A DNA stretch of 64,000 nucleotides from Pseudomonas putida W15Oct28 (GCF_000708715.2 NZ_JENB01000029.1:1-64000), one strand, 5' to 3'; shown: positions 1-8,907, counted from the stretch's first letter. The notes: generated from the sequence alone by a model not told the origin. Program-made: numbers and translations.

Positions 1-1
1 G

Positions 2-2410
2 TTCAGCGCCGATGGCCGCGAATATGTCATTTCGCTGATACCCGGCACACCGCCACCGGCGCCGTGGGTCAACATCCTGGCCAACCCACGTTTCGGCTGC
101 GTGGTTTCCGAGGCCGGCAGCGCTTACACCTGGTACGAGAACGCCCACGAGTACCGCTTGACGCCCTGGCACAACGACCCGGTCTGCGACCCCAGCGGCG
201 AAGCCTTCTACCTGCGCGACGAGGACAGCGGCGAGTACTGGTCACCGACCCCGCAGCCCTCCCCAGGCCCTGGCCGTTACCGCACCCGCCACGGTTTTGG
301 CTACAGCGTGTTCGAATATGCCGATGACGACCTGCGCAGCGAGCTGTGGGTGCATGTGGCGCTGGATGCCCCGGTCAAGTTCAGCCGCCTCATACTGCAC
401 AACACCTCGGCACGGGTACGCCGGTTGTCGGTGACCTGCTTCGTCGAGTGGGTGCTGGGCGACCTGCCCAGCAAAACCGCCATGCATGTGGTCAGTGACA
501 GCGACCCGGTGAGCGGCGCGCTGTTTGCCCGCAACAGCTACGCCGTGGAATTTTCCACGCAAGTGGCGTTTCTCGATTGCGACCTGCCGTTGCAGGGCCA
601 GACCTGCGATCGCGGCGAATTCCTCGGGCGCAACGGCGATTGCCAGGCGCCCCTGGGCATGCGCCAGGCACGGCTGTCGGGGCGCACCGGCGCAGGCCTG
701 GACCCGTGCGCGGCGCTGCAAGTGGCGCTGCAACTGGAGCCCGGTGAAAGCCGCGAAGTGGTGTTTCGCCTGGGCGCCGCCCAGGACGCCACCGCCGCCA
801 CCCGCTGCGTCCTGCAATACCGGGGCCTGCAGGCCGCCATGGACGAGCTCGACAAGGTCAACAGCTACTGGCGCCGCACGCTCGACACCGTGCAGATCGA
901 AACGCCAGAACCTGCACTGGACGTGCTGGCCAACGGCTGGTTGATGTACCAGGTGATCGCCTGCCGGTTCTGGGCGCGCAGTGGTTTCTACCAGTCCGGC
1001 GGTGCCATCGGTTTTCGCGACCAGCTGCAGGACAGCATGGCCATGCTCCATGCTGCCCCCGGTGCGGCGCGCCAACACCTGCTGGCCTGTGCTGCGCATC
1101 AGTATGCCGAAGGTGACGTGCAGCACTGGTGGCACCCACCGCTGCAACGCGGGGTGCGTACCCGCTGCTCGGACGACCTGTTGTGGCTGCCGCTGGCCGC
1201 CAGCCGCTACGTAGAGGTTACCGGGGACTACGCCGTGCTTGACGAGCCGGCCGGCTATCTGGAAGGCCGTGCACTCAATGCCGGTGAAGAGTCCTACTAC
1301 GATTTGCCCGCTCAATCGCCCCTGACCGAGAGCCTGTACCAGCATTGTCAGCGTGCCCTCGGCCACGCCCTGCAGTGCGGCGCCCATGGCCTGCCGTTGA
1401 TGGGCAGCGGCGACTGGAACGACGGCATGAACAGGGTTGGCGAACAAGGGCAAGGCGAAAGCGTGTGGCTTGGCTTCTTTGGCCACGAGGTGCTGCGGGC
1501 ATTCAGCTGCGTCGCCTTGCGCCAGGGCGACAGCGCCTTTGCGCTGCGTTGCACCACCCAGGCCGCCGCACTCGCCGAAAAACTGGAAGCGCACGCCTGG
1601 GACGGCGGCTGGTATCGCCGCGCCTGGTTCGACGATGGCCAGGTACTGGGGTCGGCCAGCAACCAGGAATGCCGGATCGACTCGCTGGCGCAAAGCTGGG
1701 CGGTGCTGTCGGGTGTTGCTTCGCCCGAACGCGCCCGCGTGGCCATGGCGGCGCTGGACAGCCACCTGGTACGCCGTGACATCGGCATCGTCAAACTGCT
1801 CGACCCACCCTTCGACCAGGGCCAGCTGGACCCCGGCTACATCAAGGGCTACCTGCCGGGCGTGCGTGAAAACGGCGGGCAGTACACCCATGCGGCCATC
1901 TGGGCGAGCATGGCCTACGCGCACCTGGGCGACGCCGACAAGGCCTGGGAGCTGCTGCGCCTGATCAACCCGGTGCGCCAGGGCTGCGACGCGCTGATCG
2001 ATACCTACAAGGTCGAACCCTATGTGATGGCTGCCGATGTCTATGCAGTTGCGCCCCACGCCGGGCGGGGTGGCTGGAGCTGGTACACCGGCTCTGCCGG
2101 CTGGATGTACCGCTTGATCGTCGAAAGCCTGCTGGGCCTGCAACGCAATGGCGATACCCTGCGCCTGCAGCCGCTGTTGCCGGCAGGCTGGCCGGGTTAT
2201 GTCCTGCATTACCGCTTTGGTAGCGCCCGTTACCGCATCGAGGTCCACAACAGCGACCGCAACGAGCTGACCCTGAGCCTGGACGGCGAACGGCTTGCCG
2301 AAGCCAAGCTTCAGCTGAAGGATGACGGGCGCGAGCACTACGTCATCGCCCAGTGCGGGGATGCTCCCTGCCGACCCGCTGAACCGTTGGGCGCGTCAGG
2401 GCTGCGCTGA
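2..2410 (+). CDS. Cyclic beta-1,2-glucan synthase-like GH94 protein, C-terminal part (5' end outside window)
   Basis: The reading frame is open from base 2 to a TGA at 2408-2410, giving about 802 residues with no start inside, so the gene begins to the left. The sequence matches the C-terminal glycoside-phosphorylase half of NdvB-type cyclic glucan synthases. Visible motifs are GFRDQLQDSM (substrate-site region), GSGDWNDGMN (the GH94 motif that carries the catalytic aspartate) and WSWYTGSAGWMYR near the end. In NdvB proteins this module trims and controls the length of periplasmic glucans made by the membrane glucosyltransferase half. Full-length family members exceed 2,500 residues, so about a third is present here. 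A stand-alone GH94 phosphorylase cannot be excluded without the upstream sequence. A 698-codon frame on the opposite strand is an antisense shadow. Confidence 0.85.
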   Translation, partial: FSADGREYVISLIPGTPPPAPWVNILANPRFGCVVSEAGSAYTWYENAHEYRLTPWHNDPVCDPSGEAFYLRDEDSGEYWSPTPQPSPGPGRYRTRHGFGYSVFEYADDDLRSELWVHVALDAPVKFSRLILHNTSARVRRLSVTCFVEWVLGDLPSKTAMHVVSDSDPVSGALFARNSYAVEFSTQVAFLDCDLPLQGQTCDRGEFLGRNGDCQAPLGMRQARLSGRTGAGLDPCAALQVALQLEPGESREVVFRLGAAQDATAATRCVLQYRGLQAAMDELDKVNSYWRRTLDTVQIETPEPALDVLANGWLMYQVIACRFWARSGFYQSGGAIGFRDQLQDSMAMLHAAPGAARQHLLACAAHQYAEGDVQHWWHPPLQRGVRTRCSDDLLWLPLAASRYVEVTGDYAVLDEPAGYLEGRALNAGEESYYDLPAQSPLTESLYQHCQRALGHALQCGAHGLPLMGSGDWNDGMNRVGEQGQGESVWLGFFGHEVLRAFSCVALRQGDSAFALRCTTQAAALAEKLEAHAWDGGWYRRAWFDDGQVLGSASNQECRIDSLAQSWAVLSGVASPERARVAMAALDSHLVRRDIGIVKLLDPPFDQGQLDPGYIKGYLPGVRENGGQYTHAAIWASMAYAHLGDADKAWELLRLINPVRQGCDALIDTYKVEPYVMAADVYAVAPHAGRGGWSWYTGSAGWMYRLIVESLLGLQRNGDTLRLQPLLPAGWPGYVLHYRFGSARYRIEVHNSDRNELTLSLDGERLAEAKLQLKDDGREHYVIAQCGDAPCRPAEPLGASGLR

Positions 2411-2474
2411 CGGAAGCCCAAGCCCTGCTAGGCTAATCTTGTTACGACAGCCGCTTCCGTCGATGGTCCCCCCC

Positions 2475-3200
2475 ATGCAACACACGTTAAAGCCCCAAAA
2501 TAACCACTTGCTGGCTGCATTGTCGCCAGAGGCGTTCAGCCGCTTGGAACCGGACCTGGAGCACGTAAACCTGCCCCTGGGCAAGGCGCTGTACGAGTCC
2601 GGCGACACCCTGCGCCACGTCCACTTCCCGGTCGATGCCATCGTTTCGCTGCTGTATGTGATGGAAAACGGCGCCTCGGCCGAAATTTCGGTGGTGGGTA
2701 ACGAAGGGCTGGTGGGCATCGCCGTGTTCATGGGCGGTGAAAGCACACCCAGCCGGGCCATCGTGCAGAGCGCCGGGCATGCCTACCGCTTGCCCGTGCA
2801 AAGGATCAAGGACGAGTTCAACCGCCATGGCGAGTTGATGACCTTGATGCTGCGCTACACCCAGGCACTGATCACCCAGATGGCACAAACAGCGGTGTGC
2901 AATCGCCATCACTCCATCGACCAGCAATTGTGCCGCTGGCTGCTGTTGTCGCTCGACCGCCTGCCGGGCGACCGCCTGTGCATGACCCAGGAACTGATCG
3001 CCAACATGCTGGGCGTACGCCGCGAGGGTGTGACCGACGCCGCCGGCAAGTTGCAGCGCCTGGGGGTGATCGAGTACAACCGCGGGCAGATCAGGGTGCT
3101 GGACAGGGCACGCCTGGAACTGCTGAGCTGCGAATGCTACGCCGTCGTGAAGAAAGAAACCGAGCGACTGCTGCCCTACATGCCGGCACCCCATGGTTGA
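2475..3200 (+). CDS. Crp/Fnr-family transcriptional regulator
   Basis: This 241-residue protein has an N-terminal cyclic-nucleotide-binding-like beta-barrel (about residues 20-130) and a C-terminal winged helix. The recognition segment reads MTQELIANMLGVRREGVTDA, typical of the Crp-type HTH_Crp_2 variant. There is no FNR-style N-terminal cysteine cluster, so oxygen sensing through iron-sulfur is unlikely, and its effector is unknown. An in-frame ATG at 2463 (MVPPM) is an equally usable start; neither start has a strong ribosome-binding site. The gene follows the GH94 gene by about 60 bases and its stop overlaps the next ATG at 3193, so it was probably co-transcribed with the now-truncated transporter gene. 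Its target genes cannot be deduced. Confidence 0.85.
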   Translation: MQHTLKPQNNHLLAALSPEAFSRLEPDLEHVNLPLGKALYESGDTLRHVHFPVDAIVSLLYVMENGASAEISVVGNEGLVGIAVFMGGESTPSRAIVQSAGHAYRLPVQRIKDEFNRHGELMTLMLRYTQALITQMAQTAVCNRHHSIDQQLCRWLLLSLDRLPGDRLCMTQELIANMLGVRREGVTDAAGKLQRLGVIEYNRGQIRVLDRARLELLSCECYAVVKKETERLLPYMPAPHG

Positions 3201-3477
3201 AGCCCTGCCGGCACACCACCGGGCCCTCGACTGGCTGAATTTCTTCCTGGCCGACGTGCGCGACGGCCTGGGGCCGTATCTGGCCATCTACCTGCTTGCG
3301 GTGCACCACTGGCAGCCAGCGAGCATCGGCCTGGTGATGAGCCTGGCAGGCATCGCGGCGCTGCTGGCGCAGACACCCGACGGGACCCTGATCGACCGTA
3401 CGCCGGCCAAGCGCGCAGTGGTGGTAATCGCCGCAGTTCAAGTTCCTTTACCTCGCCTGTCGAAACCCGCTGTGTGA
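3193..3477 (+). pseudogene. Truncated MFS transporter (N-terminal remnant)
   Basis: The 94-codon frame encodes only the start of a major facilitator superfamily transporter: a first membrane helix (about residues 15-40), a second one (45-62), and the loop motif DGTLIDRTPAKR, which corresponds to the conserved MFS loop 2-3 motif. The typical 400-residue protein then ends abruptly. After IAA the sequence switches to an unrelated proline-rich tail and stops at 3477, 12 bases before the convergent DUF3833 gene. No later MFS helices are seen in any frame. This looks like a deletion that removed about three quarters of the gene. It overlaps the stop of the regulator by 8 bases, as intact pairs of this kind do. 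It is unlikely to be functional. Confidence 0.7.
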
Positions 3478-3489
3478 GCGTGACCAAGT

Positions 3490-4032
3490 TCATGGTGTGT
3501 CCTCTGGCAGGCGGCTGAAGAACAAGGTGATCTGGCCAATCTCAACGCCCAGCTTGCTCATGCTCGAGCGGTTGATCAGGGTGTCGTCATCCATGAGGTA
3601 CATCCAGTCATCCAAGTCTACCTGCCAGTGCCGCCCTTCAATCGGCAGGTCTAGCTTGTACCGCCATCGCAGCGCATTACCCGCCACTTCGCCTCGCGCC
3701 TCACCGATCACGTCCCCCGCAGTTCCGCGCCAGCGGCCAGGGCCGTCGGGTACCAGAGTCCAGGTGCGCTGCTGGCGTGTGCCGTCGCTATAGAGAAAAT
3801 GCTCGTCGAGGATCAGGCGGTCACCTTCGCGGCGGCTATTGATGCGCACGTGGAAGCGCTTGACCACTTCCCCGGAACGCTTCTGGAAAATTCCCCAGGC
3901 CTGCACCGGCCGCGAGAAGAACGCAGCCAGGTCCAGTTTCGGTTGCTCCTGGTCATAGTGCTCGACACCGACATTGCCACAGCTGCCCAAAAGCAGGCAG
4001 CAAGCCAGCAACACTGCTTTGTACATAATCAT
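3490..4032 (-). CDS. DUF3833 family lipoprotein
   Basis: A 180-residue exported protein. The N-terminus has a hydrophobic stretch ending in LLLGSCGN, a good lipobox with the cysteine at residue 18, so it should be an anchored lipoprotein. The body matches the DUF3833 family, including the HFLYSDGTRQQRTWTL segment and the DWMYLMDDDTLINRSSMSK segment. The biochemical role of this family is not known; a lipocalin-like beta-barrel has been suggested for related families, which is inference. Its ATG overlaps the TGA of the upstream chalcone-isomerase-like gene by 4 bases, so the two form an operon. The gene is convergent with the truncated MFS gene. Confidence 0.85.
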   Translation of the reverse strand: MIMYKAVLLACCLLLGSCGNVGVEHYDQEQPKLDLAAFFSRPVQAWGIFQKRSGEVVKRFHVRINSRREGDRLILDEHFLYSDGTRQQRTWTLVPDGPGRWRGTAGDVIGEARGEVAGNALRWRYKLDLPIEGRHWQVDLDDWMYLMDDDTLINRSSMSKLGVEIGQITLFFSRLPEDTP

Positions 4033-4565
4033 GTTCCTCCGTCCTTGCCGACCAGCCCCAGCAGGCGCTGACGCAGTTCTGTATCCCTGGCGCGGGGGTC
4101 GAGCCAGATGGCGAAGAACGCCCGGGCAAAGACCGGGTCGGCGATTTCTCGGCTGAGTTTGCCGTCAACGTAGAAACGGCAGCCCTGCCCTGGCAGGTAC
4201 AAGCCGGTTATGCGCATACCGGGGTGCACGTCCACGAAGGCCTGTTCAAGCACATTGGCCCACGCCGCGCGTTGCTGCGCCGTTATGCTGGCAGCGTTGA
4301 GGCGCACCATTTCCGCGAGGCTGGCCTCTGCCAATGTTTCTCTGGAAAGCGACCGGTGATACAGAAGCTCGAGTGCGAATGGCTGGTTCCAGTCATGCTC
4401 TGTACCTGCTGTGAATAACTGGGCCTTGTAGAGCCGCATGCCAAACCAAGTGAACTCACCGCTGCCCAACCGTTGCGCCGCAGGTAGCGCCGCCCGCCAA
4501 TCCCCCGCCGCCGACAACGCAGTCAGTAGAAGGCAAAGGCAAATCCAGCGGGCACTGTGCGGCAT
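4029..4565 (-). CDS. Chalcone isomerase-like domain protein (exported)
   Basis: I chose the ATG at 4565 because it places a signal peptide (MPHSARWICLCLLLTALSAA) at the N-terminus; upstream in-frame codons lack one. The mature part of about 155 residues carries the chalcone-isomerase-like fold signature of bacterial periplasmic members: GEFTWFGMRLYKAQLF near the start, LELLYHRSLSR, and the C-terminal DPVFARAFFAIWLDP. Bacterial members generally do not act on flavonoids and their role is unknown; some may bind fatty acids or similar ligands, which is inference. It is the first gene of a two-gene operon with the DUF3833 lipoprotein (ATGA overlap at 4029-4032). Both products should sit in the periplasm or outer membrane. 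Confidence 0.8.
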   Translation of the reverse strand: MPHSARWICLCLLLTALSAAGDWRAALPAAQRLGSGEFTWFGMRLYKAQLFTAGTEHDWNQPFALELLYHRSLSRETLAEASLAEMVRLNAASITAQQRAAWANVLEQAFVDVHPGMRITGLYLPGQGCRFYVDGKLSREIADPVFARAFFAIWLDPRARDTELRQRLLGLVGKDGGT

Positions 4566-4971
4566 AGTGACCTCGAACACGCGTAGGTACTGTACAAAAA
4601 TAGCATCATGTACAGGTATTTTGCTGCCAGGCCGGCCAGGCCAACCTGGAGAGTGCGGCACCCGCTTGGCTGCCAGCGCGTAGTTACCGACTACGAGCGC
4701 CGCGATACGTTGGGCCATAGCGCGTCATGGAGGCTTCGTATGGGTCGGGTGTGAGCTTTCCAGAGTGGTGTATTTTGACCGCAATTTGTCCACTATTCAG
4801 GGGACATGCTGCACAGTCGCTCGACATTTAGAGGTCGAGGAGGGCCGCTATCGACCCACAGCTGCCCTTCGCGACGGGCAGAAATCGGCCAAAAGTGGAC
4901 GTTTTGGACAGCTCTTAGGGAGAATTCCGCCGCCGCAAGATGTAGAGTGCGCGCCCTTAAGAGGTGCGACT
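4566..4971. other. Intergenic stretch, 406 bases, no gene seen
   Basis: This region separates the chalcone-isomerase-like gene from the AT-richer resistance-like patch. Short open frames here (for example 4765-5004) have no family resemblance and look like chance frames. It holds one copy of the GCTATGGGTCGATAGCGG-type repeat (4845-4862, complementary strand). The edge of the putative acquired patch probably lies between here and 5000. Confidence 0.5.
4845..4862 (-). repeat. Short dispersed repeat, copy 1
   Basis: On the complementary strand the core reads GCTGTGGGTCGATAGCGG, one base different from the two other copies at 7287-7304 and 18854-18871. The other two copies contain a small inverted repeat, GCTAT-GGGTCG-ATAGC; the substitution weakens it here. 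All three copies are intergenic. Confidence 0.6.
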
Positions 4972-5490
4972 TCAGAGCCCATTTCTCAGGACAACCATTT
5001 GTGAATGCTCAACTTTGACTTTCCGAGAAAAATTCTTTATTCCTATTTCTGTAAATCCCCACTTGAGATAGGCGCTCCTTGCATTTGTTGCAGAGGCCAT
5101 TACATCCAACCACACATGTGTCAGTCCTAGTTCATTCGCATGCGCCATTGCTGCATTGAGAAGTCGCAAGCCTAGCCCACTTTTTTGGCTGCCAGGAAGT
5201 AGGTAAATCCTTGATATTTCCGCTCCGCCGTCTTCGTGTGTAACCGGGTTGCTGGAGTCTACTATCATCGTTAGAAATCCAACCACGACCCCATCGACTT
5301 CCGCAACCCAAAGCCTTGAGTCCGCTCGCTGTAGCAATATCAAAAATGCTGAGGAGCTAAAGGTATCGAGCTGCTTGGCTAGAGCTACGCAGTCGCTCCA
5401 GAGGTAATGGTATGCTGCCGCATAAGCAGCAGGACCAATCACACCCAACGCCTCAGCATCGTCTACAGTTGCTCTGCGAACTTCTATCAA
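4972..5490 (-). CDS. GNAT-family N-acetyltransferase
   Basis: A 172-residue acetyltransferase. The acetyl-CoA-binding motif A region reads SRIYLLPGSQKSGLGLRLLN (about residues 92-111), close to the R/Q-x-x-G-x-G/A consensus, followed by the C-terminal beta-strand segment AYLKWGFTEIG. The start appears to be TTG at 5490 because CAGGAGAG lies about 7 bases upstream; the nearest ATG there is out of frame and followed at once by a stop. The acceptor substrate is unknown. The gene is first in a run of three minus-strand genes (GNAT, APH(6), GNAT) with AT-richer DNA than their neighbours, suggesting transfer. The intergenic gap to the next gene is about 190 bases, so each may have its own promoter. 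Confidence 0.8.
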   Translation of the reverse strand: MIEVRRATVDDAEALGVIGPAAYAAAYHYLWSDCVALAKQLDTFSSSAFLILLQRADSRLWVAEVDGVVVGFLTMIVDSSNPVTHEDGGAEISRIYLLPGSQKSGLGLRLLNAAMAHANELGLTHVWLDVMASATNARSAYLKWGFTEIGIKNFSRKVKVEHSQMVVLRNGL

Positions 5491-5681
5491 TCCATTCTCT
5501 CCTGTGCCATCTCACCAATTCCAATAAGTCGCCCGAGAGCACTTATGTATACTTCTGTTTTGGGGCGACAATGAACGCCTAATAGCCGCAACCTATATCT
5601 ATGTACTCATCTCTCGCCCTCCTGTGCCGGGGTTAATGAGGCAAGATCTACAGTTGTTGGCCGATAACTCATTTCTGCAAC

Positions 5682-6509
5682 CTAAAAGCTGATATTGAGT
5701 GCCGAAGCTGCTAACTTTGCCAACTCAAGCCTGCTTCTTGGATCGGCACCGTCTTCGAGCATCCAGGTTGCCGACAATCCTGTCCATGCGAGCACCCATT
5801 GCAACAACCTTCGGCGATCAATACCGGAAGCATCTGCGATGAGTGCAATACGTCGTGCGAAGTATTCCGGTGCGAGCGCGCTTGCTTCGTCAGGATTGCA
5901 GAGGATATTGGCATAATCAAAGCCGCGCTCGCCGTATAATCCCTTGGGATCAATGGCAAGCCATCCAGCTTGGCCGAAATCGAGCACATTACCGTGATGG
6001 ATATCGCCGTGAAGTACTGCGACATCGAGTGGAGCAGCCAAAAGCTCGCGTGCCGCTCCCGCACAGTGTTCAAGAATACCGTAGTGAGTAGCTGCCGCAC
6101 TCAATAGCGATTCGAACCATTGCCCTAGCGGAACCAATTCAGGGATGGGCTTGGAGCGCGGTGTGTGAAGACGGGCTACTACCGCACAGAGGATGCGAAT
6201 GGCTTCGTCATCCCGGCCACTATTGACCATCTGAATGAGCGTGGCCGGGCCTTGCGCGCGCTTCATCAGTAAAGCTTCACCCTGGTGGGCCAGCACGGGC
6301 GCCGCACCGTCGCCGTCCCACCAAGCCATGAGCTGGCTGCCTGCTTGTTCCTCCGGCTCTTGTGAGACTTTAAGCATGGCGGGTACATTGCCTTGGCGAA
6401 CGGGTAGTAGATTGCCGTTCAGCGAGACGAAAGCATCACCGTCGATTGTCAGTCCCCATCGTTTCAGATACTGATCAAACATAGGTTCTTCAAATTTAAC
6501 ACTGTCCAT
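5682..6509 (-). CDS. Streptomycin phosphotransferase-like protein, APH(6)/hydroxyurea phosphotransferase family
   Basis: The 275-residue protein resembles APH(6) enzymes, which transfer phosphate from ATP to the 6-hydroxyl of streptomycin. The conserved order is clear: NLLPVRQGNVPAMLKV with the ATP-contacting lysine, AVVARLHTPRSKP, the Brenner-type catalytic motif VLHGDIHHGNVLDF (about residues 183-196), the metal-binding LAIDPKGLYGERGFDYANIL, and WVLAWTGLSATWM. All catalytic residues are present, so it should be active. An alternative start at 6482 (MFDQYLK) would remove nine residues and lines up better with family members; neither start has a strong ribosome-binding site. Chromosomal homologues are often of unproven resistance value. 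It sits between two acetyltransferase genes in an AT-richer patch. Confidence 0.85.
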   Translation of the reverse strand: MDSVKFEEPMFDQYLKRWGLTIDGDAFVSLNGNLLPVRQGNVPAMLKVSQEPEEQAGSQLMAWWDGDGAAPVLAHQGEALLMKRAQGPATLIQMVNSGRDDEAIRILCAVVARLHTPRSKPIPELVPLGQWFESLLSAAATHYGILEHCAGAARELLAAPLDVAVLHGDIHHGNVLDFGQAGWLAIDPKGLYGERGFDYANILCNPDEASALAPEYFARRIALIADASGIDRRRLLQWVLAWTGLSATWMLEDGADPRSRLELAKLAASALNISF

Positions 6510-6702
6510 AATTATTTTTCATTCAAACTCTATAAGCGCAGGATAAGTCCCTAAGGATCATCCGTCAGAAGTACATTGCCAGTAATAATTATGCATTGAT
6601 CCGAGCTTCGCTAAGCTTCTGGAATAATAATTCTTGCCGGTTGTTTCCTGTCGCAAAGGTCTGAGCGGGCGAATGCAGTTGCTCGCGTTTGATCTGGGGC
6701 AT

Positions 6703-7176
6703 TCATGCGCTGCATTTCAGGTTTTTCTGCATAAACGCATTCTGAAGCGTTACGCCCCGGCGGATCGGAAATCCGCGCCGCACGACATGAAAGCCGTGCA
6801 GTTCAAAGAACGTTTCTGCCGTCGTGCTGACGTCTGAAGTAAGTTCATCGATGCCAAGTAACCTGGCTTCTTCATGGATACGATTCATGAGTAAAGTGCC
6901 TATTCCTTGCCGAGGATGAGTACCCGACACAAAGAAATGGTCGATGTAACCGTTCGGTTGAATGTCGGCATAGCCCACAATTTTCCCGTCTACCTCAGCA
7001 ACGAACGGGCGGAGGTTTCGAAGGTGCTCCGCCCATAGCGTTTGATCAAGATCGGCAGGAGCCCAGGCATCGACTTGATCTCGAGTGTAATCGTGTGACG
7101 CGATGTCATGAATGGCAGAGTAAAAGACCCCGAACAGCGCAATCTCTTCCCCGATTCGGAATCGTCGAATTACCAT
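6703..7176 (-). CDS. GNAT-family N-acetyltransferase
   Basis: The ATG at 7176 is chosen because GAGGA lies four bases upstream and the protein then begins MVIRRFRIGEE like other GNAT proteins; a longer frame to 7257 adds residues without family likeness. The 157-residue product has the motif A region HFFVSGTHPRQGIGTLLMN (pyrophosphate-binding loop RQGIGT), preceded by VGYADIQPNGYIDH and followed by TSDVSTTAETFFELHGFHVV. This pattern is typical of small-molecule acetyltransferases of the YafP/ElaA-like kind. The substrate is not known. It completes the GNAT-APH-GNAT group and is followed downstream by an AT-rich spacer of about 190 bases. Confidence 0.8.
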   Translation of the reverse strand: MVIRRFRIGEEIALFGVFYSAIHDIASHDYTRDQVDAWAPADLDQTLWAEHLRNLRPFVAEVDGKIVGYADIQPNGYIDHFFVSGTHPRQGIGTLLMNRIHEEARLLGIDELTSDVSTTAETFFELHGFHVVRRGFPIRRGVTLQNAFMQKNLKCSA

Positions 7177-7286
7177 GTGTTCCTCGCAAGGCTTCCTCAA
7201 AAAGAGAGAGTTTGCCACACCATCTGCATGGCTGACGCGAAAACCGAAATCAAGCATGCCTGAAAGGCCGTCCTTGCCAGCCGGCT

Positions 7287-7304
7287 GCTATGGGTCGATA
7301 GCGG
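7287..7304 (+). repeat. Short dispersed repeat, copy 2
   Basis: The core GCTATGGGTCGATAGCGG is identical to copy 3 at 18854-18871. It lies in the gap between the GNAT gene and the EAL-domain gene. Confidence 0.65.
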
Positions 7305-7332
7305 TCACTCACACCGGCCGAATTTTCTTCGA

Positions 7333-8907
7333 TTAGGTCGGGACTTGTGTATCAGTGCTCAGCATTGCACCCTGCTGACGATAGAACTGGACAAACTGAT
7401 GACAGTCCATCGCTTTGGCGAACAACCAGCCCTGTGCGTAGCGGACCTGGTTTTCGCTTAGGAAAGCCAGCTGCGCGTTGGTTTCCACGCCTTCAGCCAC
7501 CAGCGCCAAGCGCAATGCCAGGCCCATCTCAATAACATGAGAAACCAGGCTGTCCCTACCGTCTGGCTTGCCGATGTTATCGATGAATGAGCGGTCGATC
7601 TTCAACACATCGAGTGAAAGCTGCTGCAAATACTGCAAGCTGGAGTAGCCGGTGCCGAAATCATCCAGCGCCACGATGAAGCCAGCCTGGCGTGCCTGCT
7701 CGATGGTCTTGCGGGCCGCCTCGGCGTTGATGAAACTGCGTTCCGTGACTTCTAGCCAGATCTGCTGCGGCTGGACATCGGCTTTCGCAATCTCGCGCTG
7801 CAGAATCGGCAAGAAACGACCCGAGCAAACATCTGCCGCGGCAAGATTTATGGCGATATGCAGTGATCGGTCGGCCACCAGCATTTCTCCTAGGTCATGC
7901 AGGCTGGTTGCGATCACCTGATCTGTAATGGGCATGATCAGCCCGCTTTCCTCCGCAAGCGGAATGAAATGGTCCGGAGGCACCATCTCGCCATTGGGTT
8001 TACGCCATCTGACGAGCGCTTCGGCACCGACGCAGCGCTTGCTCTCGATCTCGATGAGGGGCTGGTAATGCACCTGGAACTCCTGCCTGCGTACTGCCCG
8101 TTCCAGCGCAGCAAGCGGAGATAGCTTGCGGCGCCATGAGCGCAATACTGCACTGAGCAGCCATGCAGCAATGATGAGGGTCACCGGTAGCAGATAGAGT
8201 TGGTGCTGCCACAGACTGCTCAATAGTTGCTGGCGAGGGATAGCAGCGACGACAGTGAAATTTCGCTGTGGGACAAGCGTATAGAGAAAGCCGTCTTTCA
8301 ACCCATGGGTGGGCCCAGCATGCACTAGTGCCAGAAAATGAGCGGTATTGGGTGTGGTCGGGCCCAATGCCCGGCCTTGCCGGGTGCCTACCGCCACCCT
8401 GATACCTTCGTCCAGCGCCACTTCGCGGAACTGCTCAGGATCAATCAGCACGTTGAAAGCTGCATACTGCAAGGCAAGCATCGGCTTTAGCCGCTCACTG
8501 TCGGACTGCACACCGATCGAAACTTTTACCCCGTCGTCGGTCACGAAGTCTTCTGGCCAGGTGTCGCGCCGGGGCTCCGTTGGGCCCCAGGAGGTACAGG
8601 CAAAGACGTCTTCCTCGTAGCCCACTGATTCGACCGAGAAGGTATTCATGGCCACGATGCGCATCTGATCAATGCCTTCGGGCGAGCAGGGAGGAAGGTC
8701 GGTGAGCGCGATGCTCTTGAGCGCCTGTGAGGCCTGTTCAAAGGTGCTCCCGGCGCGATCGGACGCAATCTGGGCAAGGGTTGTGAGACGGGCCTTTGTG
8801 GATTGAATGGTCAACATCCAACCCAGGACAGCGGTGAATACCACAGGAACCGCGACCGCCAGGAAGCTAAGAACAAGCCCCCGCCGCATGATAGTGGACC
8901 GCTTCAT
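7333..8907 (-). CDS. Membrane cyclic-di-GMP phosphodiesterase with CSS motif and EAL domain (PdeC-like)
   Basis: The ATG at 8907 is preceded by GGCAGGTGAC and gives 524 residues starting MKRSTIMRRG. The order is a membrane helix (residues 10-31), a periplasmic CSS domain with cysteines at 74 and 104, a second helix (about 236-256), and a C-terminal EAL domain. EAL motifs are GAEALVRW (E296-A297-L298), LEVTERS, DDFGTGYSSLQYL and VAEGVETNAQ, so the phosphodiesterase site looks complete. In Escherichia coli PdeC the two periplasmic cysteines form a disulfide through the Dsb system and redox state controls activity; the same arrangement is seen here, so redox control is a reasonable inference. 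It should hydrolyse c-di-GMP to pGpG and favour motility. It is monocistronic. Confidence 0.9.
   Translation of the reverse strand: MKRSTIMRRGLVLSFLAVAVPVVFTAVLGWMLTIQSTKARLTTLAQIASDRAGSTFEQASQALKSIALTDLPPCSPEGIDQMRIVAMNTFSVESVGYEEDVFACTSWGPTEPRRDTWPEDFVTDDGVKVSIGVQSDSERLKPMLALQYAAFNVLIDPEQFREVALDEGIRVAVGTRQGRALGPTTPNTAHFLALVHAGPTHGLKDGFLYTLVPQRNFTVVAAIPRQQLLSSLWQHQLYLLPVTLIIAAWLLSAVLRSWRRKLSPLAALERAVRRQEFQVHYQPLIEIESKRCVGAEALVRWRKPNGEMVPPDHFIPLAEESGLIMPITDQVIATSLHDLGEMLVADRSLHIAINLAAADVCSGRFLPILQREIAKADVQPQQIWLEVTERSFINAEAARKTIEQARQAGFIVALDDFGTGYSSLQYLQQLSLDVLKIDRSFIDNIGKPDGRDSLVSHVIEMGLALRLALVAEGVETNAQLAFLSENQVRYAQGWLFAKAMDCHQFVQFYRQQGAMLSTDTQVPT

Noticed and set aside
242..2338. 698-codon open frame on the minus strand
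   Set aside because: It lies fully antisense to the GH94 gene, has no family likeness and is typical of high-GC shadow frames.
4972..7260. Integron gene cassettes (attC sites) around the GNAT/APH genes
   Set aside because: I looked for paired GTTRRRY/RYYYAAC cores with the expected symmetry in the gaps and found none; no integrase gene is present.
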